Source: Pseudozyma flocculosa PF-1
Taxonomy: Eukaryota; Basidiomycota; Ustilaginomycetes; Ustilaginales; Ustilaginaceae
NCBI RefSeq assembly: GCF_000417875.1
Contig: NW_006920890.1
Span: 218,100-233,745, forward strand
DNA: 15,646 nucleotides
Direction: 5' to 3'
The notes beneath the pieces are model-generated. The model did no database searches. It was not told the DNA's origin and saw nothing but the letters and a program-made list of their open reading frames with translations. The first letter of the stretch is position 1. Every line of letters begins with the position of its first letter. Made by a program: the position numbers and the translations under genes. Below, piece after piece: positions 8,130-15,537 of the stretch.

Positions 8130-11100
8130 TCACGCCTTGGCGGCCCGACGACGGGTCGACCTCGTCTGCCTCGTCACCGGGCCGGCTCGCGGCACCTCGA
8201 CGTGGACCTCGATCGACGCCGGCCCCTCGTCGTTGGCCTTGCGCTTCCTGGCGACGGCCCTGCTGGCGGCGCCCTTCTTGCCAGCAGCCCTGGCCGTCCA
8301 CGCACTCCCCGACGACGAAGCAGAGGTCGACTGCGACGACGGCGGGGAGCTGGAGAACATGCGCTCCACCTCGTCCTCCTCGTCGACGTCCTCGTTGTCG
8401 TCTCGGTCGTCTGCCTTGGCAGTCTTCCCTGCGCTGGCGCTCCGCGGACGGGCCCGCAGCGGCTTGTCGTCGTCGCTGTCGCTGTCGCTGTCGTCCGACG
8501 AGATGCTAAAGGGGCTCACTTCTTTGGTGTGGCCGTGTCGCGACGTGGTGGAGGAAGCGTGTGTCGGCGTCGACGTCGCAGTCGACCTCCTGCTGCCCTG
8601 ACGGACCGTCCTGGGCTGCGGAGGCGTGGCGATAGCAGAAGTGGTCGTCGACGTTGCCCTCCTGCGCTTCGACTGCCGCGTCTCGGTGACGGGGTTGGCA
8701 TACTCGCTGGCTGCGGTGCTGGGCGAAGGGGCAGACGATGCAGCCTTGGCTGGCGAGGTCGATTGCAGACGCTTGCTGCTCCGGCTCTGGCTCTGGCTCT
8801 GGCTCTGGCCCTGGCTCGAGTTGGGCGTCGACGCCTCTTCGAGCTCGGCCAGCGCTTCGCTCGCCAGCCGCGCCGCCATCTCTCCGTGCGAGGCGCGTGC
8901 TCGCTTGCCGCGCCTGCTGGCCCTGAGCGAGGAGGGTGTGCAAGGCTCGCTTCCCGCCTCGTTCTCCGTCGTCGTCGTTGCCGGAGTCGTCGCTCCGGCG
9001 CTGACCTCTGCCTCTGTAGGGTTCTCGTTGTGGGCGTTGACGGCGTCGGTATGCTCTTCGACATGCCGAGAGCCGTCAGCAGCAGCTGTTGTGCCGGCCG
9101 AGTCGTCTGCCGTGCTCGACTCTGATTCGGGCGAGGACTGCGCTGGAGCTGCATCTGTTGCCGCCGCCGCCGCCAGATCCGTTGCCTGCTCCGCTGTCGC
9201 GGTCATAGCCGTGCTCTCAGCTTGTTCTGACGGGGCGGCCGACGCTTCTGACGCCTCTTGCGGCTCGGCTTGCTCCGATTGAGTGATCCGATCAGCGCTG
9301 CAGGGCGTCAGCATCGCATCCTGTTCTGCGACATGCTCCGCGGCGGGAGCGGGCTCCTCGGGCTCGGCTGACGACTCGGTGGCGGCCACCACGCTGTCGC
9401 TTCGCTGCTGATCGGGCTGATCAGGCTGATCAGGCTGTTCGCCTGTGTTTGGCTGCTCGGTCACGACCGCTGCTTTGACCGGAGTCGACGTGACGGCGGG
9501 GGCGGGACCTCGCAGCGCACGCTCAAAGGCGGTGAGGGGGTCGGCTTCCCTGCTGCCACCGGCCGAAGCCTTGACGCGAGCCTGTGCAAAGGTGTCCCTG
9601 AAAGGCCCATCGCTCACGGCCGTCTTGTCGGCATCGGCCACATACGAGAAGCGCGACTTCTTGGTCGCCGTCGACGACGACGGCTGGAGCGCGCCCGTCA
9701 GTCCATCGAGGCTCGAGGTCCGCTTGATCTGGCCAGGTTGCTGGACCTGCAGCGACGACAGCTTCCTGCTGGCAGCGCCGCCGGGCCGACCGAGCGCAGC
9801 GGGTGCGTCGCTGCCGGGGAATGGCATCCGGGATGCGCCGTTAAAGGCAAAGGGGAAGCCGCCGATCTGGACAGGCCGCTTCTCGCCCCGCTTGGTCGGT
9901 GTCAACTGGCGCATGACGGCCGTCTTGATGTCGTCGCGCTGCTGCTCCTTGCTCTGCGTCTCCCCGCCTGCATGCTCGTCTCGGCCGGATCGTTTGTCGA
10001 TGGACCGCTTCCACTCTTCGAGAAACGACGCGCTGAACCTCTCGAGCGTGTCGGCGCACTGTGCCTGCGCCGACTTGGAGCCGTGCTGCTTGCGCGCATT
10101 GCCGTACATGGCGGCCAGGTCGGTCTCAAAGTCGAGCACGACGGCCTTGGACGCCTTGACGCTGTCCGTGAGGTGGGCGCTGCCGTAGGCCTTGGTCTGG
10201 ATCGCCTCGCGGATCGTAAAGAGGTCGACCTGCCGCAGGTTGGCGTGGGGGCCGTGCATGGCAGCCATAGTCAGCGGCTCGCGGAAGGCTGTGTTGGAGC
10301 CGTGGGAGAGGAGCTGCAGCACGAGGTTGTCGATGTAGCGGTACGTCTTTTCCACTTCGGCGTCCGGGACGACGGCAGCGACGGGCGCGGGCTCGGGCGC
10401 GGGCTCGGGCGCGGACGCGGATGCGGGCTCGGGTTGCTCGGATGATTCGACCGCTGGCGATGCCTCCGCCTCGGGCTCGTCCGAGGGCGTTTCGAGCGCA
10501 TCCATTTGGACGTCTTCGATGGCGTCGCTCTGGTCGAGCACCGGGCCGATTTGGTCATCGTCGATCTCCGCCGATCGGACGTGCGCCTCGACCGCTGCCG
10601 GCTTGATCGCCTCGGTGACGGTTGCTCGCGGCTTCTCGGCCAGAGCAAGGTCCTCTTCCGTCACCCGCTTGAGCTCCGAGCCGGCCGTCAGCGCGTTGGT
10701 GATGTCGCTGATCGAGAATGCGGCCTTTTGACGGGCGGCCGAGAGATCGCGCGTAGGCGACTGGATGGGCGAGCTTGCCTGCTCATCGCTGCCGCCCGGG
10801 TGCTGGTGCTGGTGCTGGTGCTGGTGTTGGTGGGACCTGAGCATCTCAGACGCTCGCTTGCGCTCCGAGGACCGATAGGGCGAAGACGAACGGCTGCCGC
10901 TTGAAGGCGGCGTGTCCAGCGGCAGGTTGTCCGGATGCCGCTTGCGCGGGGGCGAGATTAGGAGCGATTCGCCCGTACCGGGGTGGGTCGCCGAGGACTC
11001 GAAGAGCGTGTCGAGGCCAGATGCGTTGTCGTCTGCCGTGATCGTTGTTTCCGCTGTTGCTGTTGGTGTTGGTCTTGCTTCTGTCGGCGTGATCTCCTGG

Positions 11101-11789
11101 AGGCAATCGTGCTGCTCTGCCTGCTCCATTGCCGACTCTTCGTTGCTGGGCGGCACGTCCTCTGTCGCGTCTGCAGCCTGGACCATCCCGCTCCGGGCCT
11201 CCTCGAGGCGCCTCTGCCTCCGCGCCTCCTTGTCCTTTTGCTCCTGGAGGACCCGCTTTGCATGGGCCTGTCGGGCGGTCAGCCCGTCGCCAAAGTGGAT
11301 GCTGGGGTCCCGGTGGGCGTGCGAAGCGGAGCTCTTGCTCGGCGCGGGCATGGGGCTGCGCGTCGAGAAGATGGACTTGGAGGCGGGCGAATAGAGGTCG
11401 AGCGACGCTGTCCTGCCGACGTGTGCGAGGAGGGGACGGGCGGGAGTGCCGATCGACGACGAGGGCGCATTGGCGTTGAACTGAACCGAGCTGGGCTCGT
11501 CCCACCGGACGCGGTTGCCCAGCTGGCGCTTGGGCGTGGCGGCCACCCAGCGAAAGACGAGGGCCTCTCGGTCGCGGACGAAGGGCATGGTTTCCTGGAG
11601 GAGGATGGCGCGCTCATCGGTGCCGAGGGTGATTACGGGCGTCTTGTCCGGAGGCAGCGAGAAGAGGCTCTTTGCCTTTTCGATGAGCTCGTCGAGGGTG
11701 TCGGGCAGGGCGACAAAGTACGACTTGGAGTTGGTCGAGGGTCCCTTGAGCACGACTGCGCGCGGAAGCGGTGCCGATGTCGAAGCCAT
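8130..11789 (-). CDS. Ubiquitin-like plus degenerate bromodomain protein, nuclear-type, intronless
   Basis: This is a 1219-residue open frame in one exon. The start chosen is the ATG at 11789 (context GCGACCATGG). The frame stays open 84 codons further up, but that part is R/S/P-rich and looks like 5' UTR. Residues about 10-82 (AVVLKGPSTNSKSYFVALPD, TLDELIEKAKSLFSL) resemble a ubiquitin-like or CIDE-N-type beta-grasp. Residues about 480-594 resemble a bromodomain: NLVLQLLSH, VDLFTIREAI, DLAAMYGNARKQHG, LERFSASFLEEW. The position of the acetyl-lysine-binding Asn is His569. The rest is disordered, with Glu/Ala/Ser-rich, HQ, QPDQ and QS repeats. Basic clusters (RRGKRAR, KRKAND and a C-terminal RSTRRRAAKA) look like nuclear localisation signals. 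It is probably chromatin-associated, but the exact family is not recognised. Confidence 0.75.
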   Translation of the reverse strand: MASTSAPLPRAVVLKGPSTNSKSYFVALPDTLDELIEKAKSLFSLPPDKTPVITLGTDERAILLQETMPFVRDREALVFRWVAATPKRQLGNRVRWDEPSSVQFNANAPSSSIGTPARPLLAHVGRTASLDLYSPASKSIFSTRSPMPAPSKSSASHAHRDPSIHFGDGLTARQAHAKRVLQEQKDKEARRQRRLEEARSGMVQAADATEDVPPSNEESAMEQAEQHDCLQEITPTEARPTPTATAETTITADDNASGLDTLFESSATHPGTGESLLISPPRKRHPDNLPLDTPPSSGSRSSSPYRSSERKRASEMLRSHQHQHQHQHQHPGGSDEQASSPIQSPTRDLSAARQKAAFSISDITNALTAGSELKRVTEEDLALAEKPRATVTEAIKPAAVEAHVRSAEIDDDQIGPVLDQSDAIEDVQMDALETPSDEPEAEASPAVESSEQPEPASASAPEPAPEPAPVAAVVPDAEVEKTYRYIDNLVLQLLSHGSNTAFREPLTMAAMHGPHANLRQVDLFTIREAIQTKAYGSAHLTDSVKASKAVVLDFETDLAAMYGNARKQHGSKSAQAQCADTLERFSASFLEEWKRSIDKRSGRDEHAGGETQSKEQQRDDIKTAVMRQLTPTKRGEKRPVQIGGFPFAFNGASRMPFPGSDAPAALGRPGGAASRKLSSLQVQQPGQIKRTSSLDGLTGALQPSSSTATKKSRFSYVADADKTAVSDGPFRDTFAQARVKASAGGSREADPLTAFERALRGPAPAVTSTPVKAAVVTEQPNTGEQPDQPDQPDQQRSDSVVAATESSAEPEEPAPAAEHVAEQDAMLTPCSADRITQSEQAEPQEASEASAAPSEQAESTAMTATAEQATDLAAAAATDAAPAQSSPESESSTADDSAGTTAAADGSRHVEEHTDAVNAHNENPTEAEVSAGATTPATTTTENEAGSEPCTPSSLRASRRGKRARASHGEMAARLASEALAELEEASTPNSSQGQSQSQSQSRSSKRLQSTSPAKAASSAPSPSTAASEYANPVTETRQSKRRRATSTTTSAIATPPQPRTVRQGSRRSTATSTPTHASSTTSRHGHTKEVSPFSISSDDSDSDSDDDKPLRARPRSASAGKTAKADDRDDNEDVDEEDEVERMFSSSPPSSQSTSASSSGSAWTARAAGKKGAASRAVARKRKANDEGPASIEVHVEVPRAGPVTRQTRSTRRRAAKA
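8783..8815 (-). repeat. GGCTCT hexamer repeat coding Gln-Ser
   Basis: More than four hexamer units code QSQSQSQS (residues about 992-1002) in the bromodomain-like protein. Confidence 0.85.
9408..9437 (-). repeat. CTGATCAGG 9-mer repeat coding Gln-Pro-Asp
   Basis: Three 9-bp units plus a partial one code QPDQPDQPDQ (residues about 785-794) in the acidic disordered tail of the bromodomain-like protein. Confidence 0.85.
10385..10435 (-). repeat. GGGCGC/GGGCTC hexamer repeat coding Glu/Ala-Pro
   Basis: Imperfect hexamers code alternating EPAP/ASAP-like residues (about 452-468) just before the bromodomain-like region, probably as a flexible linker. Confidence 0.75.
10803..10829 (-). repeat. CTGGTG hexamer repeat coding His-Gln repeats
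   Basis: About four and a half hexamer units code HQHQHQHQHQH (residues about 320-330) in the disordered part of the bromodomain-like protein. Confidence 0.85.
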
Positions 11790-12691
11790 GGTCGCACTGC
11801 CCCGGGGATGGATCGTGGTTTGGGGCGCAGAGCGTGTGTGATGGAGACAGACGGGAGGCAGTGACGAATTGATGCTGGGAGCGACGGGGTGGTTGCCGCG
11901 TAAACTCGAGACGAGCGACGTGCTGGCGTCGACACTGGACAGTCGCAGCACAGACGAGACGGCGACCGGATTCGATATTCTTGTGCGAGGATGGCGACGG
12001 AGGCGAGTAGCGTGCGGTGGTGGACGAGGAGCAGGGACCAAGCGTCGACCGGGTATGAATGTGAGTGGCTGAGGATGTCCTTGAGTGATGGTGATGAGGT
12101 GGCAGGGGAGCGTGATGAGCAGAGGGCAGAGAGCAGAGGGCAGAGAGCGGAGGGCAGAGAGCGGAACCAGAGAGCAGCCGACCGTGGCGGAGAGGGAGAG
12201 GGGGAGGGAGAGGCCGGTGAGTGCGGTGCGAGGCTGCCTGGTGGGCGTCCTGGCAGAGGGCCCCTCGTCTAGCCAGTCGAGTCGAGTGCAGAGCGGTCAG
12301 GCCTCTGCTCCAGCGCCGCGCCATTCTCGCCTTCTTCGCCCTTTGCTCTGAAAAGGCGCGACGCGACCTGCGCAACCGACGCGCCCCCGCGTCTCTTTGG
12401 ATGTTCAACTGGAGCCGGGCCCGCCTGCCTGGCTCGCTCGCTCATGCCGCGCTCGACGTGGTGGCTCGCCAGGCCTCTGCCTGCAAACGGGGCCACACCA
12501 CTTTACGCGTCGGTCGACTGCAATTCGGCACCGAGAACAACCTCACGCATGCACACGCACACGAGAGCAGGAAGGGAGGCAGCCCGTCCAGCTTGACGAT
12601 TCCAGCAAGTAGACAAGAAAGCCGGCGGGGGGCAGGCCTAGCACGACGACTCCGGCGGACAGGCAGGCCGACGCAGGCGGATGCGAACCCT
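11790..12691. other. Intergenic: promoter/5' UTR of the bromodomain-like gene and 3' flank of the UPS1-like gene
   Basis: This 902-bp stretch has no supported gene. The minus-strand sequence just upstream of the ATG at 11789 is CT/CA-rich like a fungal 5' UTR. It stays open in frame up to 12041, without family-like residues. A 14-bp minisatellite lies at 12121-12175 and a purine-rich run at 12185-12214. Nothing recognisable is seen from 12215 to 12691. Confidence 0.65.
12121..12175. repeat. 14-bp minisatellite, about four copies
   Basis: The unit AGAGGGCAGAGAGC occurs at 12121-12134 and 12135-12148. A copy with one change follows at 12149-12162 (GGAGGGCAGAGAGC), then a degenerate 13-bp copy. 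It lies about 330-390 nt upstream of the bromodomain-like gene's ATG, and is pyrimidine-rich on the gene strand. Confidence 0.9.
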
Positions 12692-14293
12692 TCAGACGCT
12701 CCTCTGGCTGTCGATTTCGTCCTGCTGCCGGTGTGCCTCGGCGGTGGTGGCGGGCGAGAGCGACCTGAGCCGCTCCCGCGCCCTCGCCAGCAGGCCGGGA
12801 CCAGCTTCGGGCCGCAGTCCCAGCCGTTTCCGCAGGCGGTAGATGATGCCGCCCTCGGCCGATCGCTCCACGTCCGAGTAGACGACGCCCTGGCCGGCCT
12901 CTCCGCTCAGGTTGCGCCACACGCTCTCGTCGGGCTCGCCGCGGTACCGCCTCTCCTCCCTCTCGCCGCTGCCACCGCCGCCGCCGACGAGGCCCACACC
13001 GCCACTGTCGCCGTCGCCCGCGAGACCGTCGGCATGCTTGGCCTCTTCGTCGTCGCTGACGATCGGATAGCCGTCGCGGATGGCCTTGACCTGCGAGTAA
13101 TGGCCCGACCACCACCACAACCGCAGCTTCTGCAGCGGGCCCAGCGGGTACCCGTCCAGGAATGGCGGCCGCAGCGACTCGAGGATCTTGAGCTTCTTTT
13201 CCGGGATCGAGGCGCGCCGGAACTGCTCGTCCTTGGTCAGCTGCTGCTGCGGCGAGGCCCGGAAAGTCGGGTCCAGGCGGTCGCGCGTCCACAGGATGCC
13301 CTGTTGCGACTGCGGGGCGAGGCGCACACAGGACGGGCCGAGACGGGGCGGGGTCATAACGAGGCGTGTCAGCAATGCTCGATCAATGTCCTTGCGGATC
13401 AGAGAAGCGCCGGCGACGACGGCATCGCTACTCACAGTGTCCTTGTGCGCCACGAAGCGATCCAAGCCAAACTTTTCAATCCTCCGCCGCAGCATGCCGA
13501 TGCCGACGTGCGACTCAATCTCGGCTGTGGTGATCGTCTTGCAAAAGTTCCGCCAGCGCAGACCGAGGTCCGACGAGGCGCCGGCGGCGGCGGCATCGAG
13601 CTGCTGCGGCTGCTGCTCCCGCTCTTTGCCCTTGCCCTTGTCCTTGTCGTTGGGTGCCATGAAGCCGAAGCGCTCCTTGAACGCGAGGCCCTCGGACACG
13701 GCCAGAACGGTTGTGTGGTCGATGTTGCGGCTCCAGCTGCGCATGGTGCGTCCATTCTTTGTGCGGCCCATGAGGCTCTTGGAACCCAACGACTCTGACT
13801 CCTTGCGCGCACCGGCTCGCGGCGGGAAGAGGTCGAGCTCCACCTCGCTCTCCTCGAGCACCCAGCTCTCTGCGTTTTTGATGAGGCCCGCGGGCGCCCA
13901 CTTTGGCAGGTTGCCCCGCTTCAGGATGAGGCGGGTGGTGCAGAGCACCGGTATCGTCGTCTCGGAGGGCGAGATAGAGGATGACGAAGAGGCGGATGAG
14001 GAAGAAGCGGAGGCGGAAGCCTGGAGGGACCGCGCTGGCTGATGGCTGGCCAGCGGGCGGTACTCGATCCGACGATCCAGGACATCGACCGAGAGGATGT
14101 GCGTGGCGTTCGGGTTGGGGTAGCGCAGGTAGTAGGCGCGCACGCACGACGACCAAGAGTGGCTGCAAAGATCACCGACCGAGAGCGAGGCGTCTGGGTC
14201 AGCTCACCGGCCGCGGGTCTGTCGCCATCTCGGCGGGCGAGCCTGTCTGGACACTCACTCGTAGGCCGACTCGTGGACGAACTCGCGCACCAT
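12692..14293 (-). CDS. UPS1: PRELI/MSF1-domain protein, Ups1-like mitochondrial lipid-transfer protein with long C-terminal extension
   Basis: Exons are 14293-14259 and 14162-12692 (minus), giving 501 residues. PRELI/Ups proteins shuttle phospholipids across the mitochondrial intermembrane space with Mdm35; Ups1 carries phosphatidic acid for cardiolipin synthesis (family knowledge). Splicing gives MVREFVHESAY|DHSWSSCVRAYYLRYPNP, the family N-terminus. Then come HILSVDVLDRRIE, TTRLILKRGNLPKWAPAG, ESWVLEESEVE and SRNIDHTTVLAVSE. The last resembles the RNLDHT segment of yeast Ups1 rather than Ups2. The domain is stretched by a serine-rich insertion (about 50-80) and a KDKGKGKEREQQPQQ insertion (about 184-200). 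Residues about 254-501 form an extension absent from the usual 175-230-residue family members. Within it, FLDGYPLGPLQKLRLWWW looks structured. The ATG has good context (CCGCCATGG). The Ups1 assignment is likely, and the PRELI assignment is firm. Confidence 0.9.
14163..14258 (-). other. UPS1: UPS1-like intron (96 bp)
   Basis: The donor is GTGAGT at 14258 after TACGA, and the acceptor is TTTGCAG ending at 14163. A GAGCTGACC branch-like site lies about 43 nt before the acceptor. The GA|C junction gives Asp in AYDHSW, matching the conserved YDHPW-like start of the PRELI domain. Confidence 0.92.
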
Positions 14294-14766
14294 GGCGGAA
14301 CGGTGAGGAGGAGCGAGATGTGGTCTAGGATGATAGCGGGGGGGCGTGCATGCCCCTTCTAGGGTTGCGTGGGCCGGCAAGCAGGTAACTTAGGTGGCTG
14401 GCAATATTGAGGTGATGGAGGATGAGCAGAGCGGCTCGACGTGCGGAAGCCGTCGCCCCCTCCACGCTCCGTCGCCCTCTTTTTTTCCAGCCTCTCTGCG
14501 CCGTCGGCCCGAGCTGGGGCCCCCACGTCGCCCGACTTCGCCTGGCCGCCTTTTTAGCGCACCCTGGCACACGAGCTGCTCATCGGCCACAAGAAGGTCC
14601 TCTCTGGCAAAGCATACGTGTCGTCGTCGATGGATGGCATCGCCGGTCTGCACTTCGCTGTTCGTCGTTCAGCGCGGCACCCCGCCGTCGCTGGTACAAG
14701 ATACATGGCCGTCTATCGCGCATCGGCAGGGTCGGAGCATCTATGTTACTGAGCGACGCAGGAAGC
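14294..14766. other. Intergenic: UPS1-like promoter and GNAT 3' flank
   Basis: This 473-bp stretch has no credible gene. It contains a 16-bp imperfect palindrome (14341-14356) about 48-63 nt upstream of the UPS1-like ATG, and a short T-run near 14480. The right side should carry the 3' UTR of the acetyltransferase gene. Confidence 0.65.
14341..14356. promoter_or_regulatory. GC-rich inverted repeat GGGGC-N6-GCCCC upstream of the UPS1-like gene
   Basis: The sequence GGGGCGTGCATGCCCC has perfect 5-bp arms around GTGCAT. It lies within the likely 5' UTR or core promoter. A function is not shown; in GC-rich DNA such arms can arise by chance. Confidence 0.25.
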
Positions 14767-15537
14767 CTACTTGAGCCTGGCCAGGTTGTCGATGCCCTCC
14801 TTCTCGAGGCGCATGCCCTGCCAGCCGTCCATGGACTTGGCGCCCAGGACCTTTGTGTAGAATGCAATCGACGGCCTGTGGTGCAGAGGCAAAGGGGAGA
14901 GAAAGCAGGCAAGGTCAGCCTCGAACGTCGCGCCTCGTCCACGAGCCCAACGCGTAGTGAGAGCCTCGGCATGCACCCACTCGTTCCAGGTGAGAACGCT
15001 CCAGTCCATCCGCCCGCATTCCTTTTCCTTTGCCACCTCGCCGAGTGCGCGGAAGAGCATCTTGCCGATGCCCTTGTTGCGCAGCGGCGGGTTGACGAAG
15101 AGGTCCTCGAGGTAGAGCGACGGCTTCGACGTCCAGGTCGAAAACGAGAAAAAGTACTGCCAGAGGCGGGGAGCGGATGCATTTGAGAAGGCCATGGGGT
15201 CGAACACGAGTGACAGTCAGACGGTTTTATCGTGTCGAGAGAGGACGACGCGCACAGCTTCCGCAACGTACCAGAGCCATGCCGACGGGCTTCTCGGTGC
15301 CGGCGACCTCTTCTTCGGCGATGAGGACCTCGGCGTACTTTTTCTCAAACACGTTGCGGCGCAGCTGTCGAGGGGGCGAGGGGCGGCGCGGCACGGAGGT
15401 TGGTGGGTAAGCCGAGGGGATCAGGGTGACGAGGATATGCCGTGAGGACGCGCAAAGGGTCGAGGGCCTGCACCTACCGTCTCCTCGGTCGCCTCTACGG
15501 CATCGGGCTCCTTTTCGTAGAGGGCGAGCTGCTTGAT
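14767..15537 (-). CDS. GNAT acetyltransferase, diamine/thialysine N-acetyltransferase type, 5'-incomplete
   Basis: Visible exons are 15537-15478, 15364-15272, 15156-14981 and 14875-14767 (minus), coding 145 residues; only about 15-25 N-terminal residues should be missing. GNAT enzymes transfer acetyl from acetyl-CoA to amines. The order IKQLALYEKEPDAVEATEE, RRNVFEKKYAEVLIAEEEV, VGMALYFFSFSTWTSKPSLY, LEDLFVNPPLRNKGIGKMLF, CGRMDWSVLTWNEPSIAFY and LGAK is diagnostic of the SAT1/SAT2-like eukaryotic subfamily. RNKGIG is the acetyl-CoA pyrophosphate loop (R-x-x-G-x-G). WNEPSIAFY is the late catalytic-core motif, with the tyrosine that usually acts as general acid. Substrate choice (polyamine, thialysine or another amine) cannot be told from the sequence. 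The start codon and first exon lie in or beyond the N-rich edge. All junctions keep phase. Confidence 0.9.
14876..14980 (-). other. GNAT intron, 105 bp, in frame and without stop
   Basis: The donor is GTGGGT at 14980 after AACGA, and the acceptor is CCACAG ending at 14876. GGCTGACC gives a branch-like site. Splicing gives WNE|PSIAFY, the family motif. The length is a multiple of three and the intron has no in-frame stop. If retained, it would add 35 residues between WNE and PSIAFY. Confidence 0.88.
15157..15271 (-). other. GNAT intron, 115 bp, phase 0
   Basis: The donor is GTACGT at 15271 after ATGGCTCTG, and the acceptor is CTGGCAG ending at 15157. GTCTGACTG gives a branch-like site. Splicing joins VGMAL to YFFSFSTW, a continuous strand in the family. 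Confidence 0.9.
15365..15477 (-). other. GNAT intron, 113 bp, phase 0
   Basis: The donor is GTAGGT at 15477 after GAGACG, and the acceptor is TCGACAG ending at 15365. Splicing joins EATEET to LRRNVFEKKYAEV, as in homologues. Within the intron, CACCCTGATCC may serve as the branch region. Confidence 0.88.

Noticed and set aside
7603..8301. Minus-strand open frame (232 codons)
   Set aside because: It overlaps the 3' end of the bromodomain-like gene in another frame, with a Q/R-rich start and no recognisable domain.
7388..8509. Plus-strand open frame (373 codons) covering the 7195-8129 gap
   Set aside because: The translation is arginine/proline/serine-rich with no motif, and it runs antisense into the bromodomain-like gene.
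11790..12041. 84-codon upstream in-frame extension of the bromodomain-like gene
   Set aside because: The residues are R/S/P-rich without a family-like pattern. The ATG at 11789 has a better context and lies just before the ubiquitin-like region. It could still be used, but there is no support.
12221..13798. Long plus-strand open frame (525 codons)
   Set aside because: Most of it is antisense to the UPS1-like exon 2. No family motif was found, and the upstream part lies in low-complexity intergenic DNA.
14876..15207. Unspliced acetyltransferase frame (146 codons starting MFDPMAF)
   Set aside because: It reads through two introns. The N-terminal residues and the 35-residue insertion after WNE do not match the family, whereas splicing restores every motif.
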